Assembly: GCF_029948125.1 (NCBI RefSeq)
Contig: NZ_JASAMB010000003.1
Span: 372,001 to 436,000 of the forward strand
Direction: 5' to 3'
Origin: Catellatospora sp. KI3
Lineage (GTDB): Bacteria; Actinomycetota; Actinomycetes; Mycobacteriales; Micromonosporaceae
DNA length: 64,000 nucleotides
The notes under the pieces were generated by a model. The model did not search any database, had not been told where the DNA came from, and saw only the letters and a program-made list of their open reading frames with translations. A program made the translations under genes and the position numbers. Below are positions 28,496-36,989 of this stretch, one piece after another (within the stretch, counting starts at the first letter, position 1; the number at the start of each line of letters is the position of its first letter).

Positions 28496-30232
28496 CTACC
28501 GGCCGTCCCGCCGGTCGTACGCCGACATCAGCTCCCGGTAGCCCGGCTCGCCCCGCGTCAGCTCGCCGTGTGTGCCCACCGCGGCCACCCGGCCCTGCGC
28601 CAGGTAGACGACCGCGTCGGCGAGCGAGACGGTCGGCCGCCGGGTCGCGACCAGCAGCATGGCCGGTCCCGCCGCCCGCAGGCCCGCGACGATCTCCGCC
28701 TCGACCATCGGATCGACCGCGCTGGTCGCGTCGTCGAGCACCAGCAGCCGCGGCTGCCCGGCCAGCGCGCGGGCCAGCGCGAGCCGCTGGCGCTGCCCAC
28801 CCGACAGCGAGGCGCCGCGCTCGCCGACGCCGGTGTCCAGGCCCTGCGGCAGCGCCCGGACGAAGTCGTCGGCGCGCGCCACGGCCAGCGCCCGCCATAC
28901 CGCGTCGTCGTCGACGCCGGGGCGGTCCAGCGCGACGTTGGCCCGGACGCTGTCGCGGAACAGGAACGGCACCTGCGGCACGAAGGCCACCGCCCGCGCG
29001 TACGCCCCGGCCGACAGCTCGCGCGCGTCGACGCCGCCGACCAGCACCCGGCCCGACTCGGGGTCCAGCAGCCGGGCCGCGACCGCCGCGACGGTCGACT
29101 TGCCCGCACCGGTCTGCCCGACCAGCGCGACCACATGCCCGGGCGTCACCCGCAACGACACGTCGCGCAGGTTGCGCACGCTGACGGCGTGCAGCCGCAC
29201 CTCCGCCACCTCGTGCCCGAGATCGGCGGTGCCGTAAGGCGGCCCGTCGTCGGCGGCCAGCACCCGGTCCACCCGCTCGGCGCCGGCCACGGCCCGGGGT
29301 AGTGCCCCGAGCAGCCAGCCGATGGCCCGGATCGGCATGTCCAGCAGCGCGAACAGGAACGCCGCGGTGGTGAGCTCGCCCAGGCCGAGGGCGCCCTGCT
29401 CGCACCGCCAGGCGCCGACGACCAGCACCGCGATCGTGCCGAGCTGGGGCAGCGCGTCGACGGTGGGGTCGTGCCAGGCGCGCGACCGGCCGATCGAGAC
29501 CAGCGTCGCGCGCAGTTCGTCGACCCTGGCCGCGAACCGTTCGGTCTGGTGCTCCTCGCGGCCCATCACCTTGACCGTCAGCGCACCGTCGAAGCTCTCG
29601 TGGGCCAGCGCGGTGACCTGCGCCCGGGTGGCCTGGCCGAGCCGGTGCCGGGGGGCCACGCGGCGGGAGTACGCGGCGAACACGGTCAGCAGCCCGGGGA
29701 ACACCACCACCCCCACCAGGCCGACGGTCCAGTCGACGGCGAACAGCGCGGTCAGCGCCCCGGCCAGCAGGAACACCGTGGCCACGGCGTAGGCGAGGCT
29801 GCCCGCGGGCGACGCGGCGGCGTCCACGTCGGAGGAGGCGTTGGACAGCAGCGCCCCGGTCGGGTTCTCGCGGTGCCAGGCGGGCGGGAGGCTGAGGTAC
29901 TTGCGGACGATCGCTTTTCGCTGCCGCGCCTGCAGACTCTGCTGCAGGTGCACGGCGCCGAGCCGGCGGCTGAAGATGCCGACGACCTTCAGCGCGCTGA
30001 GCCCGGTCAGCGCGGCGGCGGCCGCGGCCAGCAGCCCGGCGTCGACCCGCCCCCGGTCCAGCATCGGCGCCACCACGTCGGCCACCACCGCGCCGATGAC
30101 GAAGGCGCTGCCGATCGACAGCGCCATTACCAGGCTCGCCCCGCCCAGCGAGACGGCGAACAGCCTCGGCTCGGACCTGATCATGCGGGCGCACAGCCGC
30201 GTGCCCCGGACGATCAGCTCGCGCGCGGTCAC
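28496..30232 (-). CDS. ABC exporter half-transporter with degenerate NBD
   Basis: A 578-residue half-transporter. The membrane domain occupies residues ~15-300. Walker A GQTGAGKST and signature LSGGQRQRL are canonical, but Walker B reads LLVLDDATS (catalytic Glu to Asp) and the H-loop is VATRRPTV (His to Arg). Paired with the downstream partner, one ATP site is fully canonical (partner's Walker motifs with this LSGGQ), while the other is degenerate, as in heterodimeric exporters. GTG 30232 overlaps the sulfotransferase stop by 4 bp, so the sulfotransferase and both halves form one transcription unit. Confidence 0.9.
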   Translation of the reverse strand: MTARELIVRGTRLCARMIRSEPRLFAVSLGGASLVMALSIGSAFVIGAVVADVVAPMLDRGRVDAGLLAAAAAALTGLSALKVVGIFSRRLGAVHLQQSLQARQRKAIVRKYLSLPPAWHRENPTGALLSNASSDVDAAASPAGSLAYAVATVFLLAGALTALFAVDWTVGLVGVVVFPGLLTVFAAYSRRVAPRHRLGQATRAQVTALAHESFDGALTVKVMGREEHQTERFAARVDELRATLVSIGRSRAWHDPTVDALPQLGTIAVLVVGAWRCEQGALGLGELTTAAFLFALLDMPIRAIGWLLGALPRAVAGAERVDRVLAADDGPPYGTADLGHEVAEVRLHAVSVRNLRDVSLRVTPGHVVALVGQTGAGKSTVAAVAARLLDPESGRVLVGGVDARELSAGAYARAVAFVPQVPFLFRDSVRANVALDRPGVDDDAVWRALAVARADDFVRALPQGLDTGVGERGASLSGGQRQRLALARALAGQPRLLVLDDATSAVDPMVEAEIVAGLRAAGPAMLLVATRRPTVSLADAVVYLAQGRVAAVGTHGELTRGEPGYRELMSAYDRRDGR

Positions 30233-31272
30233 CGCAGCACCTCGGCCCACAGGTCGGCCATGGCGCGGTCCAGCGCGGCCTCGTCGAAGTGCGGTGGCGC
30301 GGTGTCGTCGGACGCGGTCGCCGTACGGGACAGCGCCGTGCCCTCCTGCGAGTCCCGGGCCAGGGTCCGGTCGAGCGTGTGCGGGGCCGCCAGGCCGCAG
30401 TGGGCGAACAGCGACCCCAGCACCGGGTACGGATCGTCGACCAGTTCCTCGTAGGTGGCGGTGAACAGGTCGACGCCCCGGTGCCGCAGCGCCAGCGCCC
30501 GCTCGGTCTGCGCCACCCACTGGCAGGCCATGACCTCCTCCGGTGACAGCAGCCGCCCCAGCCGCCGCCGCCACCGGGCGACCAGCGGGATCAGCGTGCC
30601 GAGCCGGTCCTGCACCGCCGCCGGGTCGGTGACCAGGGCGGGGTCGTAGCCCGCGAACGCCCGCGCGGTCGAGCGCCCCCAGGCGCGGGGCTGCCGGTAC
30701 AGGAAGACCGAGGCGAACTGCGGGAACTCCTCGTGCAGCAGCCCGGCCAGCTCGATGACGAAGCTGCGGGGTTTGATGACGGCCGGCCGTCCCCGCGACA
30801 GCAGCCGTACGCAGCTGCGGGCCAGTCGGCGCAGCTCGGCGGGGTCCAGGCGCGGGGCGAGGGTGACCAGCTGGGTCAGCACGTCCGGCTCGGACACCCC
30901 GGCCAGGCCGCCGTGTTCGACCAGGGCGGCGGCGACCAGGGTGGAGCCGCACCGGCCGGTCGAGTAGAGGAAGACCCCGGACGGGTCGGGCACGTCCAGC
31001 GCGTGCAGCTCGTCGTAGGACAGCGCGACGAGGCCGTCTGCGTGCTCGTACTGGGCGAGGAAGTGGAACGGGGCGCGGCTGAGGTCGGCGCCGGTGCGGG
31101 TGAACACGGCCCGGCCGGTGTCATGGTCCAGGCAGTACAGGCTGTAGGCCGGGTCGGCCACGACGACCTGAGGGTCGACGGTGCCCAGCGGCGTGCAGCG
31201 GAAGTCGGCGGGGCCGGCCACCGCCAGCGGATAGGCCTTGGTCCTGTCCGCGAGAGCGAGCAGTTGCGCCAT
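30229..31272 (-). CDS. sulfotransferase
   Basis: A 347-residue PAPS-dependent sulfotransferase family member. The 5'-phosphosulfate-binding loop is FLYSTGRCGSTLV (~residue 120), and the 3'-phosphate part is in FLYRQPRAWGRSTARAF (~residue 195). It starts the unit with two ABC halves, so it probably tailors the NRPS product. The frame is open up to TTG 31380, but a well-formed promoter (-10 at 31380-31385) lies there, so I choose ATG 31272. This leaves a leader of about 100 nt with a strong hairpin. The family also includes enzymes acting on carbohydrates, so a glycan substrate is possible. Confidence 0.82.
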   Translation of the reverse strand: MAQLLALADRTKAYPLAVAGPADFRCTPLGTVDPQVVVADPAYSLYCLDHDTGRAVFTRTGADLSRAPFHFLAQYEHADGLVALSYDELHALDVPDPSGVFLYSTGRCGSTLVAAALVEHGGLAGVSEPDVLTQLVTLAPRLDPAELRRLARSCVRLLSRGRPAVIKPRSFVIELAGLLHEEFPQFASVFLYRQPRAWGRSTARAFAGYDPALVTDPAAVQDRLGTLIPLVARWRRRLGRLLSPEEVMACQWVAQTERALALRHRGVDLFTATYEELVDDPYPVLGSLFAHCGLAAPHTLDRTLARDSQEGTALSRTATASDDTAPPHFDEAALDRAMADLWAEVLR

Positions 31273-31314
31273 CTCACCGTCCCACGATGCGTCCCACGAC
31301 GGGCTCGGCCCGAA

Positions 31315-31350
31315 GCAGACGAGGGCGGCATGCCGGCCGCCCTCGTCTGC
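31315..31350 (-). promoter_or_regulatory. 15-bp leader hairpin before the sulfotransferase
   Basis: GCAGACGAGGGCGGC (31315-31329) pairs perfectly with GCCGCCCTCGTCTGC (31336-31350) around a 6-nt loop. It lies between the predicted transcription start (about 31373) and the chosen ATG, so it is either an attenuator/leader structure or a misplaced terminator of the SGNH gene upstream. Confidence 0.6.
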
Positions 31351-31379
31351 GCTTTCGGTCAGGGGACCGAACTCGGTCA

Positions 31380-31435
31380 ACGCTACGGGTAAGCGTTTTC
31401 CTCAATCAAGTATTTGCATGTGCAGCTTTGTTGCA
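31380..31435 (-). promoter_or_regulatory. composite promoter of the sulfotransferase unit
   Basis: Read on the minus strand: motif TGCAACAAAGCTGCA (31435-31421), then -35 TTGATT (31409-31404), an 18-bp spacer containing the operator-like GGAAAACGCTTACC (31401-31388), then -10 TAGCGT (31385-31380). The same three-part layout occurs before the PL9 gene, with identical distance (33 bp) between upstream motif and operator. Confidence 0.6.
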
Positions 31436-31486
31436 TGCCCGCAAACCCGGTGGACCGCTCCAAAACCGCCAATCCGGCATCACGGA

Positions 31487-32734
31487 TCAGAGCAGCCACA
31501 GCGGCACGGCGGCCGCCAGCGCCTGGGCGCCCGCGTCGTTCGGGTGGATGTGGTCGCCGCTGTCGTAGGCGGGCAGCACCCTGGTCGGCGCGGCCGGGTC
31601 GCGCAGGATCTGGTCCAGGTCGAGCAGCGCGTCGAACCCGGTGTCACCCCGCAGCCAGGTGTTCACCTCCTGGCGGACGGCCTCCTTCGCCGGGGTCCAC
31701 GACGAGTACCCCTCGAACGGCCCGAGCGTCGTGACGACCAGGCGCACGTCCCGGGCCTTGGCCTGGCTCGCGAGCTGGCGCAGGCCGCCGATGATCCGGT
31801 CGGCCGGGTAGCCGGACAGGTGCACGTCGTTGATGCCGAGCTCGACGATCACCGTGCGCACCCCGGGCTGGCTGAACACGTCGTCGTCCAGCCGGGCCAG
31901 GGCGCTGTCGCCCAGCGCGGGGGAGTTGAGCGTCAGCCCGTCGCGGGTCACCTGGTTGCCGGCCAGGCTCACGTTGATCACACCGGGGTCGCCGAGCGCC
32001 GGCCAGGTGCCGTCGATGCGCGCCGCCAGCTGGTCCGGCCAGCGGGTGTTGGCGCCGAGCGTGGCGCCCGACCCGTCGCTGATCGAGTCGCCGAGCACGA
32101 CCACCGTGCCCAGGCCGGTCCTGGTCAGCACCTCGACCCCGGCCAGGTAGTAGAAGTGGTTGTACGCGGCGGTCTGCCCGCTGCCGTCCGGGTCGGCAGC
32201 CCGGTCCCCGGGGTAGACGTACGAGGTCTGCCGAGCCGTCCAGTGCCAGGAGGCGGCGCCGGTCGCAGTGGGCAGGTAGATCGTCACCGCGAGCTCGGTC
32301 ACGGCGGCGACCGGCAGGTCCACCGGGTCGGAGAGCAGCTCGGCGCCCTTGTAGACGGTGGCGGAGGGGCTGCCGTCGAAGGTCACCTCGCGGATGCTGT
32401 CCGGCCGCAGGTGGGGCGAGCCCGCCGAGACGGGCAGGCCGACCGTGGCGTGCCCGATGGCCAGCGGTCCGGTGCCGTACGCGTTGGCGAACCGCAGCCG
32501 CACCTTCTCCCCGCCCAGCGACACCCGCACCACCTGGCGGATCGTCTGATCCGTGAAGCCGTTGAGCGAGCTGCCCGTGTTGGCCAGGCTGGGCGCGGTG
32601 AGCGCGGTCCCCCAGGTCCCCACCCAGCGCGGCGGCAGCCCGCCCGAGGCCGGACCCGCCCCGGCGACCAGGCTGGTCGCCGCCAGGCCGAGTCCGGCCA
32701 GCGCGGCCACCACCCGCCTACGAATGATCATCAC
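31487..32734 (-). CDS. secreted SGNH/GDSL hydrolase
   Basis: A 415-residue exported esterase-type enzyme. The signal peptide is VMIIRRRVVAALAGLGLAATS and ends near GPASGG. The SGNH blocks are VVLGDSISDGSG (nucleophile Ser, ~residue 205), a Gly-rich NVSLAGNQV, VELGINDVHLSG and the C-terminal DHIHPNDAG with the Asp/His pair. An N-terminal ~190-residue beta-rich region precedes the catalytic part, as in larger secreted SGNH enzymes. GTG 32734 lies 8 bases after GGAGG; ATG 32731 is the next codon. It may deacetylate pectin or xylan, judged from the neighbouring pectate lyase only. Confidence 0.85.
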   Translation of the reverse strand: MMIIRRRVVAALAGLGLAATSLVAGAGPASGGLPPRWVGTWGTALTAPSLANTGSSLNGFTDQTIRQVVRVSLGGEKVRLRFANAYGTGPLAIGHATVGLPVSAGSPHLRPDSIREVTFDGSPSATVYKGAELLSDPVDLPVAAVTELAVTIYLPTATGAASWHWTARQTSYVYPGDRAADPDGSGQTAAYNHFYYLAGVEVLTRTGLGTVVVLGDSISDGSGATLGANTRWPDQLAARIDGTWPALGDPGVINVSLAGNQVTRDGLTLNSPALGDSALARLDDDVFSQPGVRTVIVELGINDVHLSGYPADRIIGGLRQLASQAKARDVRLVVTTLGPFEGYSSWTPAKEAVRQEVNTWLRGDTGFDALLDLDQILRDPAAPTRVLPAYDSGDHIHPNDAGAQALAAAVPLWLL

Positions 32735-32941
32735 TTGTGGAACCTCCGTCGATTCCCGAGGGGGAGGCGGCGGACTGTCCCGCCACCGGAGGCCACGATG
32801 CCAATAAATGTTAAAACTGCCGATATACGAATCTGCTGTCATTTTTAGCGGTTCGGCTGATTTATCCGAACCACCCGTACATGAGCGAGGCGGGCGGACC
32901 ACCCGGGGGGCGCCGGGCGGTCCGCCCGCCGGATCCTGCGG
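32735..32941. promoter_or_regulatory. promoter region of the SGNH gene with GGTTCGG inverted repeat
   Basis: An unusually AT-rich patch for this genome (about 32800-32870) carries a likely promoter. A perfect 7-bp inverted repeat GGTTCGG/CCGAACC (32850-32856 and 32866-32872, 9-nt gap) could be an operator or the terminator of neither gene. A GC-rich inverted region at 32890-32935 may terminate upstream transcription. Confidence 0.4.
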
Positions 32942-34519
32942 CTAGAACCGCGCGCCGACGTCGGCGTTGCTGCTCGGGCGGAGGAACGTCGAGGAGGGGA
33001 TCGAGCCGTCCGTGAGGCGCGGCCCGGTGATCACCGCCGGGTCGGTGCTCTGCAGCGGCCAGCTGCCGCCCAGGTCCCACGAGTTGCCCGAGCCGCTGGA
33101 GTTCGAGCCCAGCGACACGTTGGTGCCGTTGGCCACGGCGAGGTTCTTGCTCAGCGTGCTGTCGGACCGGTTGGCGTTGAATCCGGTGCCCGGGTTGTCC
33201 CAGGCGGTGCAGCGCTCGATCAGGTGCTGGCCGGGGTTGTTGTTGTCGATGAACCCGCCGGCGGCGTTGTCCCAGGCCATGCTGTTGCGTACGGTGTGGC
33301 TCGCCGAGACGGCGTTGCCGCCGAGCTTGAACCCGTTGCCGTCACCGGTGTAGTTCGGCAGGTTCCACCGGTTGAACCCGTTGCCCCAGGCCAGGCTGCT
33401 CTCCAGCAGGATCGGCGACTGGAACATCCAGAAGTCCAGCCCGTCGTCGGAGTTGTTCCACAGCCGCGCGCCGCGCACCACGTTGCCGCTGCCCGAACCC
33501 TCCTTGAGAGCCAGGCCGTCGGCGCTCTCGCCGTTCTTGCGCGGGTCGCGGTTGCCGTAGCTGTCCAGGTTCAGGATCAGGTTGCCGCCGGAGGAGCCCT
33601 GCAGGTGCAGGCCGCTCTCGTAGTTGTCGCGGGTGACCAGGCGCTCGAACACGTTGTTGTTGGTGTCCAGGCCGAAGACCCCGTACGGACCGTGGATGAT
33701 CTCCAGGCCGGTGATGCGCCACCAGTCGCCCTCGATGTGGATCGCGCCGCGCTCGGCGCGGGGGATGGTGGAGTCCACCGCTCCGGGCGTGTAGGACATG
33801 TTCTCGCCGTCGAGGATCACCCGCTCGCTGCCGTAATTGCGCAGCGTGATGGGCTGGCTCGACGTGCCGTTGGCGAGGATCTGCAGGTTGGTGCTCGGCG
33901 CGTAGGTCCCGCCGCGCACGTAGACGGTGTAGCCGGGCCTGGCCAGGTCGACGGCGCGCTGCAGGGTCTTCAGCGGCGCGCTCAGCGTGCCCGCGGCGGC
34001 GTCGTTGCCGGTGGTCGCCACGTAGAGGGAGGTGGTGGGCGGGGGTGTGCCGCCCGCGTCGAACTCGAGGTAGTCCACGTTGGGCAGGCCGGTGGCGGCG
34101 GTCGGGCTGAGGCGGATCGTGTTGGCGCCCGCGGTGACGCTCACCGTGACCGTCTTCGTGCTCCACGCGTCCCAGGCGGCGGTGCCCTCGAACGACAGCG
34201 TCTGCACCGTCGCGCCGTTGACGGCGAGCGCGGCGGGCCGGGCGGTCGTGGTGCCGTTGGCGAAGCGGATGCCGACCGTGGCGCTGCCCGCGGCCGAGGC
34301 GCTGACCGTGAACTGCACATACCCGCTGGTGGAGTTGGTGCCGTTGCAGAACCCGCTGCCGGAGAACCCGGCCCAGTCGCTGTCGACGGTGCCGACGCAG
34401 ACGGCGGGCGAGGTCTCGGCTTCGTGGCGGACCGGCGCGGCGACGGCCGGGGTCGCGGGCAGCACGAGCGCGGTGCCGAGGGCCAGGGCCACGCCCGCGG
34501 CCAGAGATGTGTGTCTCAA
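32942..34519 (-). CDS. secreted PL9-type pectate lyase with N-terminal CBM35-like module
   Basis: A 525-residue exported protein. After a signal peptide (LRHTSLAAGVALALG...PAVAAP), a CBM35-like module (residues ~28-160: EAETSP, SGYVQFTVSA, NVDYLEFD) leads to a right-handed beta-helix. The helix has the PL9 hallmark ESADGLALKEGSGSGNVVRGARLWNNSDDGLDFW around residues 325-360, whose Lys and Asp residues bind calcium and act on polygalacturonate. Start is TTG at 34519 with GGGGAGA 4-10 bases before it; the longer frame would run through its own promoter. Expected to cleave pectin backbone by beta-elimination outside the cell. Confidence 0.86.
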   Translation of the reverse strand: MRHTSLAAGVALALGTALVLPATPAVAAPVRHEAETSPAVCVGTVDSDWAGFSGSGFCNGTNSTSGYVQFTVSASAAGSATVGIRFANGTTTARPAALAVNGATVQTLSFEGTAAWDAWSTKTVTVSVTAGANTIRLSPTAATGLPNVDYLEFDAGGTPPPTTSLYVATTGNDAAAGTLSAPLKTLQRAVDLARPGYTVYVRGGTYAPSTNLQILANGTSSQPITLRNYGSERVILDGENMSYTPGAVDSTIPRAERGAIHIEGDWWRITGLEIIHGPYGVFGLDTNNNVFERLVTRDNYESGLHLQGSSGGNLILNLDSYGNRDPRKNGESADGLALKEGSGSGNVVRGARLWNNSDDGLDFWMFQSPILLESSLAWGNGFNRWNLPNYTGDGNGFKLGGNAVSASHTVRNSMAWDNAAGGFIDNNNPGQHLIERCTAWDNPGTGFNANRSDSTLSKNLAVANGTNVSLGSNSSGSGNSWDLGGSWPLQSTDPAVITGPRLTDGSIPSSTFLRPSSNADVGARF

Positions 34520-34540
34520 GGTGTCTCCCCATGCTGGTGA

Positions 34541-34573
34541 CGGCGTGCGGCCCGGCGGTGCCGGCGCACGCCG
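34541..34573 (-). promoter_or_regulatory. leader hairpin of the PL9 gene
   Basis: CGGCGTGCG and CGCACGCCG pair perfectly, with the enclosed CCGGC/GCCGG pairing as well. It lies between the predicted transcription start (about 34630) and the TTG start, like the hairpin before the sulfotransferase. Confidence 0.5.
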
Positions 34574-34636
34574 CAGTGGGTGACGACGCGAGAGAGCCCT
34601 CGCCCGGAAAGAACTCCGAACGTCGATGCGAGACCC

Positions 34637-34691
34637 AGTCTGTGGAAAGCGCTTGCCCATGGCAAGGGTCGGCGGTTGCAGGTTTGTTGCA
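34637..34691 (-). promoter_or_regulatory. composite promoter of the PL9 gene
   Basis: On the minus strand: TGCAACAAACCTGCA (34691-34677), -35 TTGCCA (34665-34660), a 17-bp spacer containing operator GGCAAGCGCTTTCC (34657-34644; 6 of 7 palindrome pairs), then -10 CAGACT (34642-34637). The layout and the 33-bp offset between motif and operator equal those of the sulfotransferase promoter. Confidence 0.6.
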
Positions 34692-34741
34692 GGGCGCCGA
34701 CCAGCTGGTACACGCCGTCGCGAACCCGACGGCCGACTGTC

Positions 34742-35923
34742 CTACCAGGTGATGCCAGAGGCGGTGGGGGAGAGCAGGTTGAACAGGGCGAAGCGGCGCT
34801 GCGGGCTGCCGTTCAGCGACGTGTACGCCCCCGCGGCGACCAGCTGCCCCAGCTCCGGGCTGGACCGCAGCGCCCGCACCCCGACCGAGCCGTTGCCGTC
34901 GGCGATCCAGCCGAGCAGCGCCCCGCTGGCCGGGTCGAGGGCGGCGAGCTTGACCCGCCGGGTCGCGCCGTCGCGGCATAGCCCCAGGTGCCCGGTGTTC
35001 GCGCTGGCGCACACGTTGTCGAAGTGCCCGCCGAGGTAGAGCACCCCGTCCAGCACCGTCATCGCCTGCACCGCCCCGTCGGTGGCCACCGTCCACCGCA
35101 CCAGCCCGGCCAGGTCCATCGCGCTGGCCCGGCCGCCCCCGCCGTCCACGCCGACGTAGACGCTGCCGTCGGCGACGGCGAGGTCGTTGACCATCGCGTT
35201 GACGTGCGACCGGAAGCCGGGATCGGGTACGCCTGTCACCGGGTCGAGGGCGGCGATCTTCCTCGTGCCCTTGACGCCGTCGACCGAGTCGAACCTGCCG
35301 CCCAGGTACACCCGGCCCGGGGTGTACCGCACCACGTTCACCACGTCGTTGAGGGTCGGGTGCCACTGCGCGTCCAGTTCGCCGGTGGCCAGGTCGAAGG
35401 CGGCCGCCCCGGTGCGCACCTGGCCGTCGACCGCGGTGATCGACCCGCCGACATAGAGGCGCCCGCCGCCGAGGGACATGGAGTACGCGTGTCCGTCGAC
35501 GCGGTGGTTCAGGGCGGGCTGCAGCACACCGGCGTGGTCCACCTCGGCGAGGTTGTCGCGGCCGGCTCCGTTGACCTTGTGGAACTTCCCGGCCAGGTAG
35601 ACCCCGCCGGCATCGGCCTCGATGGCCCGCACCCCGGCGTCGACCTGCGGGCTCCACGGCAGCAGCGCTCCGCTCCGGGCGTCGACCGCCGCGGCGTGCG
35701 GCCGGGCGACGATGTGCCCGTCCCAGGTCGCGGTGGTGAAATCGCCGCCGACGTAGATGGTGTCGCCCCAGTACGCGGCCGTGTGCACGGCGCCGTTGAA
35801 GGTGGCCGACCCGGCCGGAACCGGTTCGACCGGTGCACCCTGTGACACCCCGCCGACCAGTACCACGACCAGGACGGTGAGCACCGCCGCCGCGGCACCT
35901 CGCAGACTCAGACCTTCGCGCAC
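34742..35923 (-). CDS. secreted beta-propeller protein
   Basis: A 393-residue protein of unknown function. A hydrophobic N-terminal segment (LRGAAAAVLTVLVVVLVGGVSQG) acts as a signal or anchor. The rest is made of about seven repeats with the pattern YVGGDF..., DARSGALLPW, YLAGKFHKVNG, YLGGRFDSVDG, ALDPVTGVPD and YLGGHF, i.e. a PQQ/WD-like propeller with GG-F motifs and an intact C-terminus. GTG 35923 is chosen because it directly precedes the signal; no good Shine-Dalgarno is seen. It could be a surface adhesin or enzyme subunit. Its stop lies 51 bp before the PL9 composite promoter. Confidence 0.7.
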   Translation of the reverse strand: MREGLSLRGAAAAVLTVLVVVLVGGVSQGAPVEPVPAGSATFNGAVHTAAYWGDTIYVGGDFTTATWDGHIVARPHAAAVDARSGALLPWSPQVDAGVRAIEADAGGVYLAGKFHKVNGAGRDNLAEVDHAGVLQPALNHRVDGHAYSMSLGGGRLYVGGSITAVDGQVRTGAAAFDLATGELDAQWHPTLNDVVNVVRYTPGRVYLGGRFDSVDGVKGTRKIAALDPVTGVPDPGFRSHVNAMVNDLAVADGSVYVGVDGGGGRASAMDLAGLVRWTVATDGAVQAMTVLDGVLYLGGHFDNVCASANTGHLGLCRDGATRRVKLAALDPASGALLGWIADGNGSVGVRALRSSPELGQLVAAGAYTSLNGSPQRRFALFNLLSPTASGITW

Positions 35924-36035
35924 GTCATGCCCAACGACCCAGCCACGGCGAGGACGCAGTCGCCGCGGCGCTCGCGACGTGGCCGGCAGGGCTCGACCAC
36001 GTCGCGGGACTCGGCACGCGCCGACCGGCGTGCCG

Positions 36036-36989
36036 TCAGGCGATGTCGCGGCGGCGGTTGAGCAGGATGCCGACGGCGCCGGCGACCAGCGACCAGCCGG
36101 CCATGACCAGCACACCGACCCACCACGGCGCCGCCTGCGGATACAACCGCTCCGGCGACACCATGACCTGCGACGCGATGGGCGGCATCACCACGGCGGA
36201 GGTCAGCACCCAGTCGCCGTGGATGAGGTAGGTCCGGATCAGGTTGAACACGCCGATCCCGCCCACGAACCCACCGAGGTAGATCACCATCGCGGTCACG
36301 ACCGCGCCGATCTGGCTGTGGATCAGCGTGCCGAGCCCGAAGCCGAGCAGCGCCCACAGCAGGTACGCGACCAGGTTGAAGATGAGCGCCCGCTGGACCG
36401 GCCACTCCGACAGCGAGTTCGTCAGGCCCATGTCGTGGAAGAACAGCAGCCCGGCGGCGAACGACACGGCTCGCGCCACGAGCCAGAAGACGAGCCCGAG
36501 CCCGAGCACCGCGAACAGTTTGCCGAACACCACCCGGGTCCGCCGCGGGGTGGTCAGGAAGGTCGCGGTCGCCGTCTGGTACTGGAACTCGTTGGTGATC
36601 ACGAGGGCGCCCAGCAGCATCACCAGCAGCAGGCCGAAGAACTGCCCGCTGGTGAAGATGTTCCCGGCCGCGTTGACCGCCTGCAGGTGCAGGTCGTGCA
36701 GCTGCGCGAACTCCGCCCTGGCCGCGGCGATCTCGGCCGCGCCCATGCCCCGGCCCGGCTTGAACACCGCCGCCGTGTCCCGCGCGCGGTCGATGTGCCC
36801 GGACGCCTCGGCCATGTTGATGGCCAGGGCGAGCCCGGTGAACACCAGCGACGCGAGGCCGAACAGCCACCACGCGTTGGTGGTGGTGATCTTCCGGATC
36901 TCGCTGCGGACGAGCCGGAGCCCCGGCACGCCGACGTGGGCGATCACCGGGCGGTCGGCGGCCGGGGGTGCCTGGAGGGTCGCGGTCAT
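36036..36989 (-). CDS. ABC-2 type transporter permease
   Basis: A 317-residue integral membrane protein with about six helices. The first follows RLVRSEIRKITTTNAWW; others include FGLLLVMLLGALVITNEFQYQTATATFL, GLVFWLVARAVSFAAGLLF and WWVGVLVMAGWSLVAG. The NEFQYQTATATFL segment after the second helix is typical of ABC-2 drug or antibiotic exporters. ATG 36989 overlaps the ATPase stop (ATGA). It may give resistance or transport; no substrate gene adjoins. Confidence 0.88.
   Translation of the reverse strand: MTATLQAPPAADRPVIAHVGVPGLRLVRSEIRKITTTNAWWLFGLASLVFTGLALAINMAEASGHIDRARDTAAVFKPGRGMGAAEIAAARAEFAQLHDLHLQAVNAAGNIFTSGQFFGLLLVMLLGALVITNEFQYQTATATFLTTPRRTRVVFGKLFAVLGLGLVFWLVARAVSFAAGLLFFHDMGLTNSLSEWPVQRALIFNLVAYLLWALLGFGLGTLIHSQIGAVVTAMVIYLGGFVGGIGVFNLIRTYLIHGDWVLTSAVVMPPIASQVMVSPERLYPQAAPWWVGVLVMAGWSLVAGAVGILLNRRRDIA

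Noticed and set aside
31273..31380. TTG 31380 as start of the sulfotransferase
   Set aside because: The codon falls in the predicted -10 box, and a 15-bp hairpin would lie inside the coding sequence.
34520..34660. Longer start (34660) of the PL9 gene
   Set aside because: It would place the promoter and operator inside the gene; TTG 34519 has a GGGGAGA ribosome site and begins the signal peptide.
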